64,000 nucleotides of DNA, taken from the NCBI GenBank assembly GCA_022606425.2, contig JAHDVF020001237.1, positions 1,633,001 to 1,697,000 on the forward strand, written 5' to 3'. Under the pieces are notes generated by a model. It was given only the letters and a program-made list of their open reading frames with translations. It did not search any database and was not told the DNA's origin. The translations under genes were made by a program, and so were the position numbers. The DNA is from Lepidostoma basale (lineage: Eukaryota; Arthropoda; Insecta; Trichoptera; Lepidostomatidae). This document shows positions 1-9,143 of this stretch, piece after piece. Each line of letters starts with the position of its first letter. Position 1 is the first letter of the stretch.

Positions 1-705
1 CTCTTTGGAAATCTGCATATGATGAGCAGCGCACGTCCACCAACAGGTCCTCCAGGTACTCTCGGCGTGGGCGTTCCCAAGAGTTTGTCCCCTCAGTCAT
101 ACCCTCCATTATGACATGCAAGAGGCCTTCTTGTCGTATTACATGGCCGATCCATCTTGCACGCCTTTCGGACAAGGTCCTGAGCAGGTGCCTTCCTTCT
201 TCGATTCTTTGAAGAACCTCCTCATTCGTGATGTGGTCTCTCTAGGAAATTCCTAATAGTCTTCTATAGGACCACATCTCAAAAGCCTTTAGTCTCCGTT
301 TATCTCTTTCGGATAGGCACCATGTCTCGCAGCCATACATCAAGGTACTCCATACATAGGTCTTGATGAGGAGTATTCTCAGTTTTAGGTCTATATTATT
401 TTATTCTATTATTTTTGACCTTTTATTATGCATGCCTAGCCTGATGTATACGGCTGGCGACCTCGCTCTTAGACCGACCGTCCCATGTTATTTTGCTCCC
501 GAGGTAGACAAACTCCTTGGTGTTCTTTAGTGGAACTCCTGACATCACTACTCTCATCTGATGTTGCTTTCGGCCTACAGTCAGAAACTTTGTTTTGTCT
601 TTATTTATCTTCATGTTGTAGCTATTTTGAAGAATGCTTTGCAAAGTTGTTAAGGCCTCTCGCAGTTTTTCTTCACTTTCAGCAATCTTCACTATCATTA
701 GCAAA
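1..705 (-). mobile_element. LINE-A non-LTR retrotransposon fragment (RT C-terminus)
   Basis: The minus strand encodes broken pieces of the C-terminal part of a non-LTR reverse transcriptase: a segment with NSYNMKINKDKTKFLTVGRK and YLGSKITWDGRSKSEV, then the typical post-RT region (YGCETW, RTLSERRARWIGHVIR, RGRPR). The same protein is carried in the opposite orientation, much more intact, at 5686-6632. This copy runs off the left edge of the window, has frameshifts and is 5'-truncated on its upstream side near 705. It is a dead element, not a host gene. Clade (RTE-like versus another endonuclease-RT group) is not certain from a C-terminus alone. Confidence 0.8.
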
Positions 706-1075
706 CATCAAATGGCAATTATCGAAATTCATATGCATCCAGGTTATTCCGACATCCTTCACATTAGCAAACATCAAATGCATCCAGGTTATTCCGACAT
801 CCTTCACATCAGTCTGTTTAGGTCATCCTTTCACTAAAGTTGCGGTCGCTCTGCAATTATCTATACCTGCCAAGGTCTCCAAGTCAGCAGTCTTCTTGCC
901 CATTTTGTCTGAGCTTCTTTCTTCGTGACCTGCCCATTGCCCCTTTAGAATCGCTACCCGGTGGTTGATGTCAGTGACCTTTGTTTTTTCTCTCACTGTA
1001 TCGTTTCTGACTCTGTCTCTTATTCTTAAGATGACTCTTTGCATGATTCTTTGGGTACTTTGCATTCTCGGTACT
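706..1075 (-). mobile_element. LINE-E/F type retrotransposon fragment with internal duplication
   Basis: Minus-strand translation gives RDRVRNDTVREKTKVTDI, then RVAILKGQWAGHEERS, the post-RT signature also seen in the LINE-E copy at 20695-21125. It is degenerate and joins the LINE-A fragment directly. A segment of about 57 bp, containing CATCCAGGTTATTCCGAC, is duplicated in tandem (about 705-760 and 762-810). Confidence 0.65.
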
Positions 1076-1147
1076 TTGTTTGCACAACGTTACAGTCTCG
1101 AGAAGTAGCAACTTTACTAGCAACACACATGCTTCATAACCTTTTGT

Positions 1148-1720
1148 TTTCAGGTTGACGGTATTTTCAAAAACGTAACCGATTTTTCATCAATTTTAGG
1201 AATCACAAATCTTGGTATTGAGATATTAATGGTGATACATTGCATTCATGACTTTAGATAGGAAAATACACAAGCACACATCTTTTGTTGCTACCTTTGC
1301 TATTTATGTCTTGGTTAATTTGAACAAAGAACTGAGAAAAGATATGTTCAGACTAACACTCTTCCTGCTATCTGGTAACTGGGCAGTTTTTGGCCAATTT
1401 TACAGCGATGAATTAGAGAGCCCAGCATCTACTCGTAGGTCTGCCTCGTTTATTAAATCTGCTATCAAGAGACCCATCTACATGCCGATTAAAATATCGT
1501 CAGATTTTATTGATCGTGTTCCTGTGAACTGGAATTACAGTAGTAAGAAACCTTACAGTTATCAATGACATCGCAGAAAGAGGTGTGAAGCTTATGTATG
1601 TTAAGAAAACGGCAATATTGTAACACAAGATGAGGAGCAAAATCAAAACCTATTGCAAGTCGTGAATACTATCGGAGCCATTTTCCATATCGCTCAAAGC
1701 ATTCATTATCAGTAAATTAA
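1148..1720 (+). pseudogene. Broken transposon-type ORF (NDIAERGVKLM / TQDEEQNQNLLQVV)
   Basis: A 106-codon open frame (1248-1568) is followed, in shifted frames, by NDIAERGVKLM (about 1565-1600) and TQDEEQNQNLLQVV (about 1622-1665). This pair recalls the C-terminal region of uncharacterised transposon-associated proteins common in arthropod genomes (NDxAERGVxLI followed by DEEQxQxLLQVV); that match is from memory and not checked. The two motifs need at least one frameshift and a stop to be removed, so the copy is dead. The AT-rich sequence after it (1721-2030) recurs inverted at 49,700-49,995, which supports membership in a repeated element. Confidence 0.45.
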
Positions 1721-2030
1721 TGAAACTTTAAAATTAAAATTTAATGTTTTCAAAACCTATTTTTATTGTTGAGGAGTTATAAGCATTGTTTTAGTTATTT
1801 TACTTCTAAAGGTTAGTTTTAAATTTGAAACCAAATTAATTAATCAATTTTTGAAAAAAAATTAAGAATTTAACTAATTTTGTTAAATTTTCACCGTTTT
1901 TGGGGCACGTGTTGAAGAAAAATTACCAGTTACTGACTAGCCACAAAGGAAAAGAATAAGAGGGTGAGACTTATAAAAAAATTCAATTATTTTTTGTCTA
2001 AATGCAAAGGGGCTCCCTAATGTGTTACAT
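1721..2030 (+). repeat. AT-rich 3' part of the same element, repeated at 49.7 kb
   Basis: Contains ATTTTAACTAATTTTGTT-like sequence, a GGGGCACGTGTT-like stretch and a GGTGAGA..TATAAAAAA motif, all found again in inverted orientation at 49,700-49,995 (and partly to 50,240). Probably the 3' untranslated tail of the transposon whose broken ORF lies just upstream. Confidence 0.5.
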
Positions 2031-2530
2031 TACGTAAACACATCTTTTAGCGTTACAGCATCCAGGACTGTCATATTGATAATAAAATGATACATTTTTT
2101 ATCCCAACATCACACAAATATGATTTCATTAAAGATCTTTTGAAACAAAATATGGTAAGGCAATACTGATAAAGATTTCGTTTATTTGTCGATGAAATTG
2201 GATTTGCTCGGGAAAGAAAAATCCAAAACACACCCAGAAAACGAAAGGAAATTTCTATCAATGTGATGAAAGATACATAAAACAAAGAGGGATGAAGGAA
2301 ATCTATAAGAGGATACAGTAAAGATGAAATAGAAAATCATATCAAGGAAATCTGTACAACACAAAAGTTTTTCTAGAAAAGAATTTTCTGGGATACGGTT
2401 TATTATCATACTTTATAGTGATTAGTTTCTTCAAATGTGAAAATTACCGATTTTTCCAATCATTAAATGTAAACGCGTGTTGATAAATTACATAAAATAT
2501 GTGCGTTTCAAATAAGTTTTCCATATAATT
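2031..2530. other. AT-rich stretch, nothing recognised
   Basis: Only short chance open frames on the minus strand (2025-2409) without family resemblance, splice-site pairs or repeats recognised elsewhere in the window. Confidence 0.4.
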
Positions 2531-2828
2531 CTTTTTCTTCTTCTTCTTCAGCCTATCCCCGTCCACTTCTAGACAAAGGCCTCCTCCATTTGCTTCCACG
2601 TCAATCTGTCTTGTGCAGACTGCATCCAGGTTATTCCGACATGTCTGTTCAGGTCATCCTTTTACCGTAGTTGCGGTCGCCCTGCACTTCTCTTTGGCGT
2701 CCACGGTTTCCAAGTCAGTCTTGTCCATTTTTCGTCCGAGCTTCTGGCTACGTGACTGAGTCGCTACCCGGTGGATGATGTCAGTGACCTTTGTTTATTA
2801 TCTCATCGTATCGTTTCTGACTCTGTCA
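2531..2828 (-). mobile_element. LINE-F retrotransposon 3' fragment
   Basis: Starts with a (TTC)n run, i.e. a GAA-rich 3' tail on the minus strand, followed by the reverse complement of the LINE-F C-terminus seen in a readable form at 42640-42815 (GRPQLRWKDDL, then FVQEWTGIG and stop). Abuts a LINE-C fragment of opposite orientation at 2829. Confidence 0.65.
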
Positions 2829-3277
2829 ATTAATGGAACTTGTAAAAGGAGGGTGAAAGTAGAATAAGTGCAGTAGAAATGAGATCTCTTAGACGAATGT
2901 GTAATAAACTGTGTATGATAGTGTCAAATGAAAATATAAGAATTAAATGCGGTGCGAATGATGGTGTAATAAACAAAATAATGAAAGGATCATTAAGATT
3001 GTTTGGACACAATGGAAAGAATGGATGAAGAAAGAATGGTAAACAATTATATGTTGACGATGTAAATAGAACTTGAAATAGAGGAAAATTGAGGAAAACT
3101 TGGCACGATCAAATAAATCAAATATTGAATGAGGAGTCGGAGAAATCTACTTGCGTGCATGACACGTTATATAAATGTTGGGGAAGCGAGAGAAATATGT
3201 CAGGAAAGAAAAGTGTAGAAGTCCATTCTTTCTGCCTGCACCTTCGGGGAGACGGCGTGATGGTTAGTTAGTTGTGA
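2829..3277 (+). mobile_element. LINE-C retrotransposon fragment with TTAG tail
   Basis: Plus-strand frames give KVESR(I)SAVEMRSLRR and then SNENIR, CGANDGV, NKIMKGSLRLFGHN and TWHDQINQIL, the C-terminal RT signature of the commonest element in this window. It ends with GATGGTTAGTTAGTTG near 3257-3272. Several frameshifts; 5'-truncated. Confidence 0.75.
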
Positions 3278-3433
3278 AATTTATAATTATATGTTCTAAA
3301 GTTACACCTATCGTCGTTAAAAGTAAATTTCACAAAGAAATAACTGAAGTGATATCGTAAATTATCCGATCTCTTACATAACTTATATGAATAGCTTATC
3401 AAATATGAGCTGGTAGATCAAATATGTAGACAA

Positions 3434-3595
3434 CCTTCGTGGCAGAGTGGATTGCCACACCGAAGGTCCCGGGTTCGATTCCCGACGATGTCAGTGTGAT
3501 TGTCACATTGTCTATAGTCTGGTGTAGAATTCACGTGACAATAAAATGGCGATAGAATAACTACCCATCAAATGTCATGAGAATCAATAGTTAAA
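3434..3595 (+). mobile_element. SINE-1 (tRNA-derived)
   Basis: The tRNA-like head has an A box TGGCAGAGTGG and a B box GGTTCGATTCC with correct order, followed by a body shared by other copies (GTGTAGAATTCACGTGAC, AAAATGGCGATAGA, ATCAAATGTCATGAGAATCAAT). Same family as 3893, 30626, 35060 (minus), 45367 (minus) and 52330. Confidence 0.8.
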
Positions 3596-3599
3596 CAGT

Positions 3600-3744
3600 T
3601 GTTTACAGCTATTGGGTCCAAAATACCTGCTGTATTCAAATGTGGAAAGTGACGGGAAACTACCCTAGTGGCATCCCAAGGAATCGAACCTGGAACCTTC
3701 GGGGTGGCAGTCAATGCACTTACCACTCGGCCACGAAGGTCGCC
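3600..3744 (-). mobile_element. tRNA-headed SINE, related head with different body
   Basis: On the minus strand GACCTTCGTGGCCGAGTGG and a B-box-like GGTTCGATTCC match the SINE-1 head, but the body after it (GATGCCACTAGGGTAG..) differs from SINE-1. It lies tail to tail with the SINE at 3434-3595. Confidence 0.6.
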
Positions 3745-3892
3745 TTCAATCAATGTATGGCTGTTTTAATTTGATTAATACAAACTAATAATTTTAAAAA
3801 AATAATAATCTAGATAATAAATTATATAAAAAAACATGTACATAAATATGTTATATTGTTGAAGTACAAGTATCATAGTAATTTAGCCAAAT

Positions 3893-4046
3893 TCGACCTA
3901 CGTGGCAGAGTGGTAAGAGCTCTGACTGCCATATCAAAGGTCCCGGGTTCGATTTCCGGCGATGGCAGTTTAATTATCACACTGTATTTGGTCTGGTCTA
4001 GAATTCACGAGATAATAAAATAGTGATGAATCCATATTATAATACT
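3893..4046 (+). mobile_element. SINE-1 (tRNA-derived)
   Basis: A box TGGCAGAGTGG at 3903-3913 and B box GGTTCGATTTCC at 3946-3957, then the SINE-1 body (GGTCTGGTCTAGAATTCACG, AATAAAATAGTGATG). The short distance to the LINE-C target duplication at 4047 shows the order of events in this cluster. Confidence 0.8.
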
Positions 4047-4131
4047 AGTTAAAAACAAATTCTATATTGTACAATAATTGGGTTCAAACGACATGTTGTA
4101 TACAAAAAATTATCAAACATATTTTTATTCA
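4047..4131. repeat. Left copy of an 85-bp target-site duplication
   Basis: These 85 bases match 5041-5125 with roughly 10 to 12 differences and no length change. The two copies exactly flank the LINE-C insertion at 4132-5040. Confidence 0.7.
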
Positions 4132-5040
4132 ACTAACTAACTAACTTGCCATCACGCCGTCTCTCATCAGCCGTCATGGACTGCCACACTTTTCTTTCCT
4201 GACATATTTCTCTCGATTCCTCAAAATTCATCCTCATCAACATCGTGTCATGCACGCGCGTCGATTTCTCTGACTCCTCACGTGGCCGACATTCAATATT
4301 TGATTTATTTGATCGTGTAAGGTTTTCCTCGGCCTTCCTCTATTTTTAGTTTCATTTACATCGTTAACATATACTTTTTTTACCATTCTTTCTTTATTCA
4401 TTCTTTCCATGTGTCCAAACCATCTTAATGATCCTTTCATTATTTTGTTCATAACACCATCATTTGCACCGCATTCACTTCTTATATTTTCATTTGACAC
4501 TCATAGAGTACATACATAGAGATCACAGATTCGACTAAAAGATCTTATTTCTACTGCATTTATTCTACTTTTATCCTTCTTTTGCCAGTTCCATGCTTCG
4601 CTTCCATACATAAGGGTCGGTACAAGAGCACTATTGTGCACTGCCATTTTAAATTTTTTTTGATAAGTTTTTGTATGCGATGACAACTTGAAGTGCACCA
4701 TTCACTTTGCCCTTTTTTCAAATTTCCTCTCCACTGTACTCGTATATCACTGTAAACATACTACCCCAATACACGAACTCATCTACTTGCTCCAAATTTT
4801 CACCATTCACCCTAATGTTGCAGACTGTCATGATTTCTTATTTTTAAAAAACATTACCTTGGACTTATTCACATTCATCATCAGATCATTTCGCATGCAT
4901 ACCTCATATATACTATTCACCAGGACTTGTAGTTCATTCTCGTAGTCTGCAAGTAGGACAACGTCATCCGCATACAACAGACAGCTTACTGACACTCCGC
5001 TCATTTTGGCACCTGCATCCAACCCTTTCAGCTCTTTCAT
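4132..5040 (-). mobile_element. LINE-C retrotransposon, longest copy, with YADD motif
   Basis: The most complete LINE-C copy, 909 bp. Minus-strand frames carry CLLYADDVVLLADYENELQV (RT catalytic YADD motif, about 4920-4980), NVNKSKVMFF, then MYGSEAWNWQKKDKSRINAV (about 4560-4630), SLRWFGHMERMNKERMVKK, RGRPRKT and HDQINQILNVG. The 3' end is a short tandem CTAA/TTAG run at 4132-4146. It lacks the endonuclease and N-terminal RT, so it is 5'-truncated. The flanking 85-bp direct repeats look like its target-site duplication. Confidence 0.85.
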
Positions 5041-5125
5041 AATTAAAAATAAATTTTATTTTGCACAATAATTGGGTTCAAACGGCATATTGTAAACAAA
5101 AAATTATCAAGCATAATTTTATTCA
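5041..5125. repeat. Right copy of an 85-bp target-site duplication
   Basis: Partner of 4047-4131; both contain AATAATTGGGTTCAAACG and end ATTTTTATTCA or AATTTTATTCA directly before the LINE-C tail or the unique flank. Confidence 0.7.
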
Positions 5126-5590
5126 GATATCACTTAACGTGCAATTAAACATTTAGGACAAGAATCGGTATTTTGAAATGCGGAAATTACATTTTCAGTT
5201 AAATGGAAAAAAATTCCAACGGAAAAATTTCGGTCGCAATATGACCATCTCTCATACATATTTCATTGCAATTCACATCGTGTACATCGCTTTTGATAAA
5301 ATATTACTCATATTAAAGTCCCCTTGCGATCGAATAAATGTCTTACGGTCCGCTTTGTCACGGGAGGTTATTTCGAATCGTAATAAATTCGCGTATTTTG
5401 CAAAATGAAAATTATACTTCAGTTATCATAAATAATTTTTCGCGGTCCCATAAAAAGGACGAGGATCGTTAAATATTTACTTGGAAATCGTCAAATCGTA
5501 TTTAATTCTGAAGGATACGAGTGATAATATAGTTCAATTTGGTAAAAAACCATCAAATATGAATGAAATAATATTAAATAAATAATAATT
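5126..5590. other. Nothing recognised
   Basis: AT-rich sequence with one short open frame (5178-5408, 76 codons) that I cannot assign and that lacks convincing splice or promoter signals. Confidence 0.35.
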
Positions 5591-5593
5591 TGA

Positions 5594-5685
5594 ATGAAAA
5601 CGTCCGTCTTCTTGGAGTTTTATTATATTTAAGATGAAATGACATGTTTCGCTCTTATAATTTATTATCACGTTACTTAATGGTA
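5594..5685 (-). repeat. Repeat G, inverted relative to 7098-7210
   Basis: Reverse complement shows GAAACATGTCATTTCATC followed by TATAATAAAACTCCAAG and GACGTTTTCATTC. The same repeat lies in plus orientation just beyond the LINE-A/LINE-B pair (7098-7210), so the pair at 5686-7085 is bracketed by inverted copies. Confidence 0.55.
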
Positions 5686-6632
5686 AGGCCAGTATAAGAC
5701 AAGGGGTAAGACAGGGATGCTCTCTGTCACCTGCTCTTTTTAACGTTTACATACAGAATGCGATTGACGACTTGAGAGAGAGAGAATGAGTCACAGAGAA
5801 GGTGTAAGGATACACGGGCAAAAGATAGACATGATAAGGTTTGCTGACGATATTGCTATGGTTGCTGAAAGTGAGGAGGAACTGCAGGAGGCCTTAGAAA
5901 CTTTGCAAGACATTCTTCAAGATAGCTACAACATGAAGATAAATAAGGACAAAACAAAGCTGCTGACTGTAGACCGAACGCAACATCAGATGAGAGTAGT
6001 GATGTCAGGAGTTCCACTAAAGAACACCAAGGAGTTTGTCTACCTCGGGAGCAAAATAACATGGGACGGTCGGTCTAAGAGCGAGGTCGACAGCCGTATA
6101 CATCAGGCTAGGCTTGCATTTAATAAAAGGTCGAAAATAATAGAGTCAAATAATATAGACCTAAAACTGAGAATACTCCTCATCAAGACCTATGTATGGA
6201 GTGTCTTGATGTACGGCTGCGAGACATGGTGCCTATCCGAAAGGGATAAGCGGAGACTAGAGGCTTTTGAGATGTGGTCCTAAAGAAGACTCTTAGGAAT
6301 TTCCTGGAGATACCACATCACGAATGAGGAAGTTCTTCAAGGAATCGAAGGAGGAAGGCACCTGCTCAGGACCTTGTCCGAAAGGCGTGCAAGATGGATC
6401 GGCCATGTAATACGTCAAGAAGGTCTCTTGCATGCCATAATGGAGGGTATGATCGAGGGGACAAACTCTAGGGGACGCCCACGCCGAGAGTACCTGGAGG
6501 ACCTGTTGGTGGACGTGCGCTGCTCATCATATGCAGATTTCAAAAGAGCCGCACAAGACAGGGAAGAATGGAAGAGAAGAATAGAGGAAATTGCTGCAAA
6601 CCAATCCCAGGATAGAAACCAGAGAAGAAAAA
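5686..6632 (+). mobile_element. LINE-A retrotransposon, RT C-terminal half
   Basis: Plus-strand frames read ARQGVRQGCSLSPALFNVYI (about 5695-5755), then RFADDIAMVAESEEELQEAL (an FADD-type RT catalytic motif), NKDKTKLLTV, YLGSKITWDGRSKSEVDSR, YGCETWCLSERDKRRLEAFE, one in-frame stop near 6282, then RRARWIGHVIRQEGLLHAIM, RGRPRREYLEDLL and REEWKRRIEEIAANQSQDR. It is the best-preserved RT in the window, but 5'-truncated with at least one stop or frameshift. It shares high identity with 1-705. Confidence 0.85.
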
Positions 6633-7085
6633 TGGTAAGGATGTTAAGGTGTTATGTGTGGTCTGTTCTGTTTTATGGGTGTGAGACATGAACATTAAAA
6701 GTAAATACAATGAACCGGTTAGAGACATTTGAAATGTGGCTTCACCGAAGAATGTCCAGGATCCCATGGACAGACAGAGTGACAAACAAATAAGTCCTGA
6801 ATCGTGCAGGAGTAAATAGAGAGCTGCTGACATTGATCAAAGCCCGCAAGATTTCATATCTGGGTCACGTTATACGAGGAGAAAAATATCGCCTGGTGCA
6901 TCTAATTTTGAAGGGAAAAATAGAAGGCCGCAAGGGGGTAGGGAGAAGGCAGATCTCTTCGCTGCAAAATGTGAGGGAATGGACGGGAATCGGAACTGTG
7001 GAGGAGCTATTCCGGACAGCGCAGGATAAGGAAGAGTTTACCAGAGTGATTGCCAACGTCGGGGAGACTTGACAGGGCACTTTAA
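6633..7085 (+). mobile_element. LINE-B retrotransposon 3' fragment joined to LINE-A
   Basis: Begins in frame with the end of LINE-A (RRKM then VRMLRCYVWSVLFYGCET) and continues, after stops, with RLETFEMWLHRRM, RKISYLGHVIRGEKYRLVHL, GRKGVGRRQISSLQN, REWTGIGTVEELFRTAQDKE and FTRVIANVGET before the stop at about 7070. The C-terminal motifs differ from LINE-A, so this is a separate family joined at 6632. Confidence 0.75.
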
Positions 7086-7097
7086 GAAGAAGAATGG

Positions 7098-7210
7098 TAA
7101 GGGCGAAACATGTCATTCCATCTATAATATAATAAAACCCCTAGAAAACAGACCATTTCATTCATATTAATTATGACATATTGAGTTTTACATCATTGTT
7201 GTAAAAACAA
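7098..7210 (+). repeat. Repeat G
   Basis: GCGAAACATGTCATTCCATC, then TATAATATAATAAAACCCC, CTAGAAAACAGACC, TTCATTCATATTAA and TTTTACATCATTGTT. The same series recurs at 7575-7735, 22424-22520, 47500-47640, 50480-50560 and 62905-63030, and inverted at 5594-5685. Confidence 0.6.
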
Positions 7211-7510
7211 TAAATAAAACAATGAAAATAATTCTGACGGATGTTTGTTAATTCTATCTATGATAGAATGTCGACCATTTATATTACATAAAATCATAGA
7301 AAATAGTGTATAAAACATTTTGAACCAATTTTAAGTATTAACACAGTTAGAAAATTAAAATTAATGATTAATAGATGGTCTAAATTGAATTTACAATATA
7401 ATGTTATTTTTCAATCTCGTGGATAATATTTTAATCACATTTTTTTTAAATAATAATTAAATAAAACGATGTTTTTTAACTACTTCCACTTTTGTCTTTA
7501 TTTAGACAGC

Positions 7511-7543
7511 GACCGGTTCCGCCAGGCTCGCTGGCATCGACAG
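7511..7543 (-). ncRNA. Degenerate hammerhead-like motif (ACCGGT type)
   Basis: Minus strand: CTGTCGA in place of CTGANGA, hairpin GCCAG/CTGGC, GGAAC in place of GAAAC, then the palindrome ACCGGT and C. Two core positions deviate, so it is probably inactive. Confidence 0.3.
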
Positions 7544-7574
7544 ACTGGTCTTTTTTAAATATAATGATGTAAAA

Positions 7575-7735
7575 CTTCACATAAAATATTTAAAGTGGAT
7601 GAAAACGTCCATTTTCTATCGCCTTGCTAGGGCATTATCAAAAAATATTGCATAACGCCTACGAAACACAAAACATGTCATTCCCTTAAAATATAGTAAA
7701 ACTTAAAAAAAAACGTTCACATCAATATTTAATTG
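7575..7735 (+). repeat. Repeat G, second copy
   Basis: GATGTAAAACTTCACATAA, GATGAAAACGTCCATTTTCT and AAACATGTCATTCCCTTAAA are shared with the other repeat G copies. Contains GGCATTATCAAA, also the arm of the hairpin at 21872. Confidence 0.5.
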
Positions 7736-7799
7736 TCATTAGAACTTGGATAAGTTTTAAATCTTTTAATATAGTGAAGCAAATACATACTAACCGAAA

Positions 7800-8165
7800 G
7801 TAAAACTGGGGTATGCAAGGCATGCGTCCGCTCCATCATGACATGAGAGAGAAGTCAGAGCCGATACCAATAGGACTAAGAATCTTCTCAGAGTAGCAGA
7901 GTTGAGATCCCTACGCTCCATCGCAGGCAGAACCGTCAGAGATCGGATCAAAAAGAGACAATACGGTCTCAAGTATTAAAAACGTAGAAATGTGAAAAAG
8001 AAGCAGAAGGCGGTTTTAGAGGGATCATGTGGATCGCATGGAGGATACAAGAAATACAAAAAAAAAGCAACAAGAGACTACCAGAACGGTCGCCGAACAG
8101 ATGGAAGGATGGCTGGACGTCGTTATCCCAGGACAGAAGAAGAAGAAGAAGCTCATCGCCACGAA
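7800..8165 (+). mobile_element. LINE-D retrotransposon 3' fragment with AAG tail
   Basis: Plus-strand frames give RTKNLLRVAELRSLRSIAGR, TVRDRIKKR and, near the end, RRTDGRMAG and DRRRRR-type sequence ending in a (GAA)n run at about 8137-8152. The motif (R)VAExRSLRxIAGRTVRxR matches LINE-D at 14545-14985. Frameshifted and 5'-truncated. Confidence 0.65.
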
Positions 8166-8202
8166 CATATCGTACGACTAAAACAATGAAGAAGTAAAAA
8201 AA

Positions 8203-8716
8203 ACTAACTAACCATCACGCCGTCCCCCGAAGGGGTAGGCAGAAAGAATAGACTGCCACACATTTCTCTTCTGACATATTTCTCTCGCTTCCTCAACATT
8301 CATACATCGTGTCATGCATGCGCGTCGATTTCTCTGACTCCTCACATGGCCGATATTCAATATTTGATTTATTTGATCGTGCCACGTTTTGCTCGGACTT
8401 CCTCTATTTCTGGTTTTATTTACATAGTTAATATATAATTATTTTACCATTCTTCCTTCGTTGATTCTTTCCATATGTCCAAACCATCTTAATGATCCTC
8501 TCATTATTTTGTTCATAACACTATCATTCGCACCGCATTCACTTCTTATATTTTCATTCGACACTCTATCGTACACAGAGTATCTACACATTCGTCTAAG
8601 AGATCTCATTTCTACTGCATTTATTCTACTTTCATCCTTCTTTTGCCAGTTACATGCTTCGCTTCCATACATAAAGGTCGGTAGAAGAACACCATTGTGC
8701 ACTGCCATTCTAGATA
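8203..8716 (-). mobile_element. LINE-C retrotransposon fragment
   Basis: Minus strand reads FMYGSEACNWQKKDESRINA, MRSLRRMCRYSVYDRVSNEN, NKIMRGSLRWFGHMERINEG and ends with a CTAACTAAC tail at 8204-8215. 5'-truncated near 8716, same breakpoint region as the copy at 16393-16893. Confidence 0.8.
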
Positions 8717-8923
8717 TTTTATACATTTATATATTTAGAAGAAGTATTAATATCTTATTCATTATTTTAATAGTTGCCTTGTAATGTTGCCAAAAAAACC
8801 TTTTTTTACAGAAAAAATAAGAATAAAATAACGTTATTCGTACATGCATATTCTATACAAATGTACGTGTATATATTTTAAATATACCTAGTATATACAT
8901 TAATTTATTGCTATGTTTGTTAT

Positions 8924-9020
8924 TTACAAAACGCACTTTATCATGCTTCTGAAATAAACCATTTATGCTCACGTTTTAATTAAACTTGCAAACGTGACAA
9001 ACGCACTTTATTTTGCTGAT
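8924..9020 (+). promoter_or_regulatory. Paired upstream direct repeats, candidate control elements
   Basis: The element ACAAA(A)CGCACTTTAT with TGCT just after it occurs twice, about 8926-8946 and 8996-9016, 70 bp apart, 55 to 145 bp upstream of the TATA box of the repeat-protein gene. Between them, CACGTTT and AAACGTG form a small inverted pair. Whether they bind a factor is inference. Confidence 0.35.
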
Positions 9021-9070
9021 GGAACGTTTTCAAATGGGAGATATCACACGTTCTCCGACTTCATAATTCG

Positions 9071-9107
9071 TATAAAAGGGTAAAAAATGTCTGCAACATC
9101 ATCCAGT
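9071..9107 (+). promoter_or_regulatory. TATA box and initiator of the Cys-Pro repeat gene
   Basis: TATAAAAG at 9071-9078 is followed 30 to 34 bp downstream by ATCCAGTCT, which holds an arthropod-type initiator (CAGT) around 9103-9107. The spacing fits a TATA-dependent start and leaves a 5' leader of about 39 bases before ATG at 9144. Confidence 0.6.
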
Positions 9108-9143
9108 CTTCACCAAGCTGATCTAGGTACATCAGCTGGCAAG

